NCBI GenBank assembly: GCA_017654935.2
Contig: CM065682.1
Location: forward strand, 76,363,625 to 76,427,624
Length of the DNA: 64,000 nucleotides
Reading direction: 5' to 3'
Source: Phymorhynchus buccinoides
Taxonomy: Eukaryota; Mollusca; Gastropoda; Neogastropoda; Raphitomidae
Shown piece by piece: positions 54,707 through 61,507 of the stretch. Each line of letters starts with the position of its first letter. Within the stretch, counting starts at the first letter, position 1. Both the position numbers and the translations under genes were made by a program. The notes below the pieces were generated by a model, which ran no database searches, was not told where the DNA came from, and was given only the letters and a program-made list of their open reading frames with translations.

Positions 54707-54787
54707 TGTTTTAATACACAATATCTTTTAATCTGTTTTAAACTGTTCAAGTCCATTGTTTTAATACACAATATCTTTTAATCTGTT
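54688..54787. repeat. Exact-period 50-bp tandem duplication at the capsid/ATPase junction
   Basis: Copy 1 (54688-54737) and copy 2 (54738-54787) differ at one base. The unit holds the last codons and stop of the capsid frame plus the ATG and first codons of the ATPase. Before duplication the two genes would have been about 5-60 bp closer. One copy now supplies the ATPase start, the other the capsid stop. Confidence 0.95.
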
Positions 54788-56051
54788 ATTCTCAATGTTC
54801 AGCTGAGCATCGCATAGTAAATATACATAAACATATATTTGCTTGTCTACTTCTGCTGCTTCTTTATGGATTTGAATGTTTATTCCTCCTGACCCATCAC
54901 CAACTGTTCTTCCGCTACCATGGAGTTTGTTATCATCAGTTGTTCTAAGATCTAACCACAAAGCATACTTCGAGGATAAATAATCTTCTAGTCTAACATC
55001 ATGAAGATGGAGGTCTTTACAAATTAAATCAGCAGACGGATCTCTTTGCAGTCCACCTCCACCAAACAACTTTCGAATTTCATCAAAGTGCTGATAAGGT
55101 AAAAGACCACTAGCATACAATTGGTTCGGTTGTCCTTCAATCGTGGTTGTCAGCTTAGTTATTTTAGGATTATAAAACTTCTCGCTTAATCTGTTAAAGG
55201 GTTTTTTTGGTTTCTTCAAACAGCAGCAAAATCCCTTTCAACGATCTAGCTGATGTATTCAAATCGATATTCCAGATTGTGTCTGTTGTCTTTTTGGTTA
55301 GCTTACTATGATTCAAAATTCTGTTGTAGTAGATTGCAAATCTTGATTGGTATTGTTGGGAGATCAACCGAGCCAGTTCTTGATGACGAACGATGTCAAA
55401 CTCTAATGTGATGTCTGAGATACTATATTTTGCATCTGAATCTTCTGTTGATCTGATAACACGGGTGTAATCATTAAAAGTAAATTCATACATAAGTCTG
55501 TCTTGTAAAGCGCCCTGATAATACGGAGAGTGTGTGTTTAGTAGTTCGAAATCAAGAGGAATGTAGAATCGATTACCATAAACTTCAGCAACCATCTCAT
55601 CTTTATTATCGTCTTCTTTGTCATCAGCATCTATTCTATGTTTTATACCATTATCTCCTTGTATTCCCTGATAAATCCTATCTTTTCTTTCATTTTCTGT
55701 TAACCAAAGGTCGTTATAACACAAAAAGACATCTGCATTATCTAATGACATTACTTCTCTCCCTTCAAGTTTAATAGTAATCTTACTAACTATTGATCTA
55801 CCCAGATTACCAACTAGAGTTCTGTTTGGATCCGTCTCTGACTCCAGGTCTATTTTAAATGCAAGACGAGCACTCCCTGGCACGATGACTTCATTACTCC
55901 CCAGACTAGGAAATCTTACTGATAATATTTGTCTTTGATCGATAGTTGAAGGATTATTACTTATCACAATACTCTGCCTGGTTCCTTTTACACCGAGTGG
56001 TTCTTTTAACCGTCTGTATGGATCAAGACTCGCTCCGTATGATTGTGACAT
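54761..56051 (-). CDS. Candidate major capsid protein, one frameshift
   Basis: Likely the double-jelly-roll capsid protein. ATG at 56051; the first frame gives 285 aa and ends at 55194. The second frame (up to 55219, then down to 54761) continues for about 145 aa without a start of its own. The shift lies in a 7-A run at 55202-55208 (minus strand). A one-base length difference there, by mutation or sequencing error, explains it. The beta-rich pattern, GNLGRSIVSKITIKLEGREV, FLCYNDLWLTENERKD and KALWLDLRTTDDNKLHG-like blocks fit capsid proteins I recall from invertebrate Polinton-like elements. Position next to the ATPase fits. A structure-based search is needed to prove the fold. Confidence 0.62.
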
Positions 56052-56100
56052 TATCTTTTTATTTTGTTTAAAAAAATAAAAACAGAATTAAAATTAAATC
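56052..56100. promoter_or_regulatory. 49-bp bidirectional intergenic region (capsid / coiled-coil protein)
   Basis: Almost only A and T, with AAATAAAAA motifs. It separates divergent starts at 56051 (-) and 56101 (+) and must hold both promoters, if promoters lie outside the coding sequence. Confidence 0.5.
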
Positions 56101-57291
56101 ATGGCGGGGATAGAAGACGAACAAGATTATGATGTTTTTGATGCTCCAGACGACATGAGTGAAGCTACTTCATCTCGTCAACGATCATCTTTAAGACGAG
56201 AACTAATGGAAAATAGAGTAGGTTCTTTTTATGAAAGTTTAGGACAAGAACCACCTGATGTTATCGTTACCGGTGACTTTGAATTACAAGATGAGCATTT
56301 ATATCTGAAAAAAGATAATGGTGAACTAGTCCGACTTACGACTAAACCAGACCCCTTTAAGTTTTTAAAAAAGAGTACTGTTCGTAGCAAGCTCAGTGTT
56401 AGCGAACAAAGACGATTTGATATTGAAGCAGACCAAAGAACAGAAGCTGTTTCTGCTCTTCAAAACGCACTACAAAGACTGCCAACTGATTCCCAACTTC
56501 AATCGATTCCTCTTATAGACTTAAGCGCAACTGCCGACCAGATAATAGAAATGGAAACTAGTTTTATAACTTTAGATGATGAGGAAACCCATTTAAAAAC
56601 ATTACATGATTCACCATTACCTATGAGAGATATAATGGCGCTCAATTCAACATTAAAATCTATCAGGGGCGAGTTAACAAATAATACAGCAAAGCTAAGC
56701 GAACTTGACGCTCACATTGACAGAGAAAAAGAAAAGTTGGTTGAAGCTGATGACGGTAACCTTGGACAAGACATAAAAGATAGAATCCAAAATAGACTGG
56801 ATGATCTTCAACAAGAGAGAGCTGCAAGACTAGAAGTACTGTCAACTAACCGTGAACAATTACGAACACAAGTCAGTAGAATAAAAGAAACCATCCAAAG
56901 AATTTTACATGAAGATACAACGTTAGCAGAAAGAATAAAAACTTTATTTAAAGAGCAAGGTGTTACGATTGCTAGTGTTTTAACAGCTTTAGGTTTTGCA
57001 ATCTCTACTTTAGTGTTTGCTTTAACTGGATCAGGAGCAGGAGCAGGAACACCGCCATCAAGTCCACCATCAAACGATAAGAATTGGATTAAAAAACAAC
57101 TAGATCATTTGACGAGTCTATTGAAAAAATTAGGAGAAAAAGCTCTAGACGCTCTACCAGGAATATTAGGTGGAATTGTTAGTTGGCTTTTTTCTACAGC
57201 AAGCAAAGTAGTCGGTTTTATGGCTGATCATTTATGGATGCTGCTAGTTCTAATTGTCGGATTACTTTCTAGTAAAATAAAAATAAACTAG
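56101..57291 (+). CDS. Coiled-coil protein with C-terminal membrane segments, 396 aa
   Basis: ATG at 56101. The acidic N-terminus (DEQDYDVFDAPDDMSEATSS) is followed by a globular part. A long coiled coil spans about 185-275, rich in Leu/Glu/Arg/Gln, and a hydrophobic helix lies near 290-312 (TIASVLTALGFAISTLVFAL). A Gly/Ala/Pro/Ser linker (GSGAGAGTPPSSPPS) leads to an amphipathic stretch and a last hydrophobic helix (LWMLLVLIVGLLSS). The stop overlaps the convergent gene on the other strand by 30 bp. The layout suggests a virion or membrane scaffold protein. I recall relatives in other invertebrate elements, without a known role. Confidence 0.75.
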   Translation: MAGIEDEQDYDVFDAPDDMSEATSSRQRSSLRRELMENRVGSFYESLGQEPPDVIVTGDFELQDEHLYLKKDNGELVRLTTKPDPFKFLKKSTVRSKLSVSEQRRFDIEADQRTEAVSALQNALQRLPTDSQLQSIPLIDLSATADQIIEMETSFITLDDEETHLKTLHDSPLPMRDIMALNSTLKSIRGELTNNTAKLSELDAHIDREKEKLVEADDGNLGQDIKDRIQNRLDDLQQERAARLEVLSTNREQLRTQVSRIKETIQRILHEDTTLAERIKTLFKEQGVTIASVLTALGFAISTLVFALTGSGAGAGTPPSSPPSNDKNWIKKQLDHLTSLLKKLGEKALDALPGILGGIVSWLFSTASKVVGFMADHLWMLLVLIVGLLSSKIKIN

Positions 57292-58515
57292 ACCAGTCGC
57301 TGTTAAAAAAAGAACTAATGCTGTCTTTTCATTTTCATGATTTTCGTTTTCGTTTTCATAAGTAATTGAATTCGGTAAGATCGTTGAATTTGAACCCGGT
57401 AAGATCGTTGAATTTGAACTTAAATTTGAAGTCGTATTATTTGTTTTATTGTTAGGGATTGGACTTGTTCTTCGTATGATTGATGGCACAGACAGGTCAG
57501 AATTCATTTTTGAATTCACCCCGACTACTGTGTTATCTCCTGCTACAAGGATTTCGTTGTTATAGTTTTCAATTACACCTATTTGAAGTCGAAGATCAGA
57601 GGGTAGCATGTAGAGTCCACTACCAACAGCAAAGTCTACTTTCGATCTTGCATACATCAAAACGTCTTGATACTTTTTAATACTTGTCGGTAGATCAACT
57701 GTAGAATTAATTGAATCTTCTAAATCAGCTAAATATTGTTTTTGCGCATCAAACCCGGTTGAAGGATTCATTATCTCTGACCTTACTTGTGATTGCGATC
57801 CTAGCAAACACCACACGTAAGTACGGATAGAATCATTTACACGTTCTATCCCTGCCTTTGTTAATCCTTCAGAAGTGTCTAGAATAAATGTTGTCCACGC
57901 GGTTTTATGTTCTTGTTCTATCGATCCTAGATGAACAGTCGTACCTGAAGAAAAAGATGTGTAAGGTGGATTCCAATCATAGTTATACTTTCTGTGCACG
58001 CCCCAATAATAAAGTGAACCTAATCCGTGATTACGATCTAACTTCTGTCTAAAGTCTGTATTCAAGTTAATGTTAAACTCATTAGAAACCCGCTCAAAAG
58101 CCTTCAAATTAATTCTGTTGCTGAACGGATTAAACGTTTTTTCATGTAGTAATGGTACCTGCAGTTCAGATAAAATACGTCTGAATGTATAATAGAAATG
58201 AAATCTATAAACTGCTTTTACCATGACTTCAGGGTGATTTAAATGATCAGCGAACGAAACACCGCACCCACTCGTCGCGCAAAACACAGCAAAGTTTAAC
58301 TGGTTTTGATAAAACTGCATTGGATGACTAAACCAAGCCTTCGCGATGTTATCATGTTTGATGGGAGGATTTAAATATTGATCTAACGGATTACTAACTT
58401 TAACTTGAAAGGTGTCATCCCCCACCGCAACAACTAAACTGTTAACATCTATAGTTTTAAGGTTATACGATCCGATTGCGTATTTAGCGTCTTTGTTATA
58501 TTTAAAAGCTTTCAT
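57262..58515 (-). CDS. Tail-anchored protein with Asn/Ser/Thr stalk, 417 aa
   Basis: ATG at 58515. The body (1-340) has a conserved-looking FAVFCATSGCGVSFADHLNH segment and helices around GLTKAGIERVNDSIRTYVWC. Residues about 345-395 form a low-complexity stalk with several N-x-S/T sites (NKTN, NTTS, NLSS and NSTI twice; two 21-bp DNA repeats at about 57377-57418). The C-terminus TALVLFLTATGLVYFYF is one membrane helix with a basic end. This may be a surface or membrane-anchored virion protein. Its order among capsid genes supports a structural role. Not assigned to a named family. Confidence 0.72.
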   Translation of the reverse strand: MKAFKYNKDAKYAIGSYNLKTIDVNSLVVAVGDDTFQVKVSNPLDQYLNPPIKHDNIAKAWFSHPMQFYQNQLNFAVFCATSGCGVSFADHLNHPEVMVKAVYRFHFYYTFRRILSELQVPLLHEKTFNPFSNRINLKAFERVSNEFNINLNTDFRQKLDRNHGLGSLYYWGVHRKYNYDWNPPYTSFSSGTTVHLGSIEQEHKTAWTTFILDTSEGLTKAGIERVNDSIRTYVWCLLGSQSQVRSEIMNPSTGFDAQKQYLADLEDSINSTVDLPTSIKKYQDVLMYARSKVDFAVGSGLYMLPSDLRLQIGVIENYNNEILVAGDNTVVGVNSKMNSDLSVPSIIRRTSPIPNNKTNNTTSNLSSNSTILPGSNSTILPNSITYENENENHENEKTALVLFLTATGLVYFYFTRK

Positions 58516-58538
58516 ATTTTTTTTAATCTGAAATAAAA
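58516..58538. promoter_or_regulatory. 23-bp divergent intergenic region
   Basis: Only 23 bp separate the start codons at 58515 (-) and 58539 (+). It consists of T-run, AATCTG and AAATAAAA. This is the shortest of three divergent spacers in the element. Promoter elements may extend into coding sequence. Confidence 0.5.
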
Positions 58539-59231
58539 ATGTTTATTTATATAACTGATCAAGACGGGCCAATAACATTACAACGCCCCATTGAAAACAG
58601 TAACGGTTCTCTTAACGTTGCGCTCCATGAAATTTATTACAAAGTCAAATGGCTAAACATAAGCGAATCCTTATATAACAATTGGATATCAAAATATAGT
58701 CTTGAAGGGGCGACTACACTAATTATACCTGACGGTTATTACGGTTTTTGTACATTAAAAGAAATGTTAAGCGATTTTGGCATTACTTTAAAACTTAATG
58801 AGGGAAATTTAAGAGTGACGTTGATATTTAAAGAGCAAGGAGTATTAAGTTACAGCTTCGCAGGAGAACTAGCAAACATGTTAGGGTTTAGAACTACCAA
58901 AGCGGGTACATTCGACTTTTCAGTCACAGAAAGTAACAATATCTTTGAAGGAGAATACCCACTTGATCTTGGAATACATTCTCTATTATACTTTCATTTA
59001 GATATCTTAAGTACGGATAACAACTTATTCAATAACCAGCCATCTACTGTATTAAGAGTTCTTCCAACGGCAAAAGCGGCATACTGTGATTACGAAATTA
59101 TTACGTTTCCCACATTACAGTTTAAAGAATTAAGTTGTGGGGTTCATCATTCACTAAAGATAAGAATAACTGATGAAAATGGGGAAGAAGTTCAGTGCGA
59201 TAGTTTAAATGTTTTGTTAGAAATAAAATAA
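58539..59231 (+). CDS. Candidate minor capsid/attachment protein, paralogue 1, 230 aa
   Basis: ATG at 58539 (AATAAAAATG). A beta-rich protein starting MFIYITDQDGPITLQRPIEN. The C-terminal half has the conserved segment LLYFHLDILSTDNNLFNNQP followed by VLRVLP and HHSLKIRITDENGEEV. I recall this C-terminal pattern from Polinton-like elements of cnidarians, where it is a candidate penton or minor capsid protein; unverified. A near-identical paralogue follows 35 bp later. Differences between the two cluster at residues about 95-133. Confidence 0.6.
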   Translation: MFIYITDQDGPITLQRPIENSNGSLNVALHEIYYKVKWLNISESLYNNWISKYSLEGATTLIIPDGYYGFCTLKEMLSDFGITLKLNEGNLRVTLIFKEQGVLSYSFAGELANMLGFRTTKAGTFDFSVTESNNIFEGEYPLDLGIHSLLYFHLDILSTDNNLFNNQPSTVLRVLPTAKAAYCDYEIITFPTLQFKELSCGVHHSLKIRITDENGEEVQCDSLNVLLEIK

Positions 59232-59266
59232 TAATTATTTATCTGCAATAAAAAAATAAAAATAAA

Positions 59267-59959
59267 ATGTTTATTTATATAACTGATCAGGATAAACCGA
59301 TAACACTGCAACGTCCTATTGAAAACAGTGATTCAAACCTTAAGGTAGCGCTCCATGAAATTTATTACAAAGTCAAATGGTTAAACATAAGCGAATCCTT
59401 AAATAACAATTGGATATCAAAATATGGTATTGAAGGGATGACTAAACTAACTATACCTGACGGTTATTACGGTTTTTGTACATTAAAAGAAATGTTAAGC
59501 GATTTTGGCATTACTTTAAAACTTAATGAGGGAAATTTAAGAGTGACGTCGATATTTAAAGTGCAAGAGGAAATGAATTATTTCTTTGCGGGAGAACTTG
59601 CAAGAATGTTAGGGTTTAAAACTGACGACAAGAATATATTCAGCTTTTTAGCCACAGAAAGTAACAATATCTTTGAAGGAGAATACTCACTTAATCTTGG
59701 AATACATTCTCTATTATACTTTCATTTAGATATCTTAAGTACGGATAACAACTTATTCAATAACCAGCCGTCTAATGTGTTAAGAGTTCTTCCAACGGCA
59801 AAAGCAGCATACTGTGATTACGAAATTATAACGTTTCCCACATTACAGTTTAAAGAATTAAGTTGTGGGGTTCATCATTCACTAAAGATAAGAATAACTG
59901 ACAAAAATGGAAAAGAAGTTCGGTGTGATAGTTTAAATGTTTTGTTAGAAATAAAATAA
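59267..59959 (+). CDS. Candidate minor capsid/attachment protein, paralogue 2, 230 aa
   Basis: ATG at 59267 (AATAAAATG). Exactly the same length as paralogue 1 and alignable without gaps; I estimate about 85% identity by eye. The first 20 residues and most of the region from 136 to the end are nearly the same, even at DNA level, while about 95-133 is strongly changed. This mosaic suggests a tandem duplication with gene conversion at the ends or selection in the middle. Confidence 0.6.
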   Translation: MFIYITDQDKPITLQRPIENSDSNLKVALHEIYYKVKWLNISESLNNNWISKYGIEGMTKLTIPDGYYGFCTLKEMLSDFGITLKLNEGNLRVTSIFKVQEEMNYFFAGELARMLGFKTDDKNIFSFLATESNNIFEGEYSLNLGIHSLLYFHLDILSTDNNLFNNQPSNVLRVLPTAKAAYCDYEIITFPTLQFKELSCGVHHSLKIRITDKNGKEVRCDSLNVLLEIK

Positions 59960-59976
59960 TTTGATAAAAAACGACA

Positions 59977-60819
59977 ATGTCGCGTGGACCAGATCAACCG
60001 GTTATGATTGATCCTGTTAGATGCACAACTTTAGAACTGAAGGATTTAGCTGACACAGAAGACTTTGATTTAAACGGGGAGATAGGAGCACAGTACGGAT
60101 TTGAGTATACGAGTGACGGTTATTATAAACGAGCAGAAATAAGTGATAAAAAACATCCTAAACTAGAACAGCTGCGCAATGTAGTAGCTGATAATGTAGG
60201 CCAGTTTGAATATAAAGTTGTTAAGAAAAAGGACAACAAATGGCATTTAATTCCATCCATTGATTGGGAAATTAAGTTTGAATTCATCAGCCCGTTTACG
60301 TTCTTTGACAGTAACAAACACTTTCGCAAATCGTTTAACTCAGGACCATTGCATATCAGTCTGATTCCTCAAAACAACAGCAGAAGAGAAATAGCAATCA
60401 AACCTTATAAAAAGAGACAGTATTTACTTCATAGAAAAAAGACAGTGACAAAAGATTCATCTACGCAATTAGAGTTCATTCCTAATTTTATTTTAGCAGA
60501 CGAATTTACTATGATATTTGAACTTTCAGTTAGGAAAGATGATTCAGGACCACCTGTAGGAGTTAGTGACGTCCTGATGAATGGGATTCTTATTTCTTGG
60601 CAAAACTTGGAAGTGGAATCACTAAGGTGTGTTATCGTTATTCAAAACAGTGGCGAAGAAATTAAGGCGGTGTCGTCCAGTGATAAAGTTATATTAAACG
60701 TTAATCCAAAAAATCTCAAAGAATTAACTTTCATCAACCTTACTAATTTAGATCTCATTGGTTTTTATTACACTGAAAGCATTTTGTCTGAAGATCTTCT
60801 TAAAATGATAGCGGTGTAA
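59977..60819 (+). CDS. Hypothetical protein, 280 aa, element-encoded
   Basis: ATG at 59977, 17 bp after the previous stop. A mixed alpha/beta composition without membrane helices or recognisable catalytic motifs. Its central part is basic (KPYKKRQYLLHRKKTVTKDS). It lies in the structural run on the + strand and may be a capsid-associated protein. No family recognised. Confidence 0.68.
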   Translation: MSRGPDQPVMIDPVRCTTLELKDLADTEDFDLNGEIGAQYGFEYTSDGYYKRAEISDKKHPKLEQLRNVVADNVGQFEYKVVKKKDNKWHLIPSIDWEIKFEFISPFTFFDSNKHFRKSFNSGPLHISLIPQNNSRREIAIKPYKKRQYLLHRKKTVTKDSSTQLEFIPNFILADEFTMIFELSVRKDDSGPPVGVSDVLMNGILISWQNLEVESLRCVIVIQNSGEEIKAVSSSDKVILNVNPKNLKELTFINLTNLDLIGFYYTESILSEDLLKMIAV

Positions 60820-60851
60820 ATTAAATATCATTTTTTTTTTAGCATAAAAAG

Positions 60852-61481
60852 ATGCCCGTTACAAAATATCCAATACTGCCGAAAGAAAATACTGAGCCTA
60901 ATGAAGAAAAGGATCCTGTCAAAACGTCTATCGAAACGTTCAGATTGAATTCAATTACAGAAATACAAAGAGAATTGGAAAAAGACCTCACTAATTACAA
61001 CAGAGCTAAACGAAGGTACTCTTGTTTGTTTAATACAGCAACATACTTAAATACAGGTTTTGGGAGTCTAAGCGCTTTAACTGCGGGAAGCTCTGTTGGT
61101 TTGTTAGCGACTGGTGTTGGAACAGTAGTAGCTTTGCCGTTGGGTTGTGTGTCGTTGACGCTCGGGTTGCTTTCAATGACAACGTCCGCTTTCAACAAAA
61201 AAATAAAAGTCAAACTTCAAAAGCATACAGCCATGGTTCAATTGATAATGGCTAAGCTCAGTTCATTCCGATTGATAATTAGTAAAGCCTTGCAGGACTC
61301 TCAAATTACGGATGAGGAGTTCGGTCGACTGCAAGCAGACTACAACGACTACAAAATGCAAAAGTTCGAACTACAGAAAAAGTCAAGAGCAAGTTTTTCA
61401 CAACCGCAAGACATAGAAGCAATAAAAAAAGAATGTGAAAAAAAAATAAACGACACATTAAAATCTGTTCTAGGGAAATAA
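60852..61481 (+). CDS. Two-helix membrane protein, 209 aa, element-encoded
   Basis: ATG at 60852. The polar N-terminus contains a helix (SITEIQRELEKDLTNYNRAK), and residues about 66-112 form a Gly/Ala/Leu-rich hairpin of two hydrophobic segments (SLSALTAGSSVGLLATGVGT and ALPLGCVSLTLGLLSMT). A basic helical C-terminal half has LQDSQITDEEFGRLQADYND. Similar proteins are common in invertebrate genomes near Polinton genes, as I recall. It may insert into a virion or host membrane. It converges with PolB, 26 bp apart. Confidence 0.72.
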   Translation: MPVTKYPILPKENTEPNEEKDPVKTSIETFRLNSITEIQRELEKDLTNYNRAKRRYSCLFNTATYLNTGFGSLSALTAGSSVGLLATGVGTVVALPLGCVSLTLGLLSMTTSAFNKKIKVKLQKHTAMVQLIMAKLSSFRLIISKALQDSQITDEEFGRLQADYNDYKMQKFELQKKSRASFSQPQDIEAIKKECEKKINDTLKSVLGK

Positions 61482-61507
61482 CAATAAGAACTCCAAATGG
61501 TGCTTAT

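Noticed and set aside
55194..55219. Programmed -1 frameshift in the capsid gene
   Set aside because: The overlap needs a +1 change, and the A-run does not form the usual slippery heptamer in the reading frame. A homopolymer length change is simpler.
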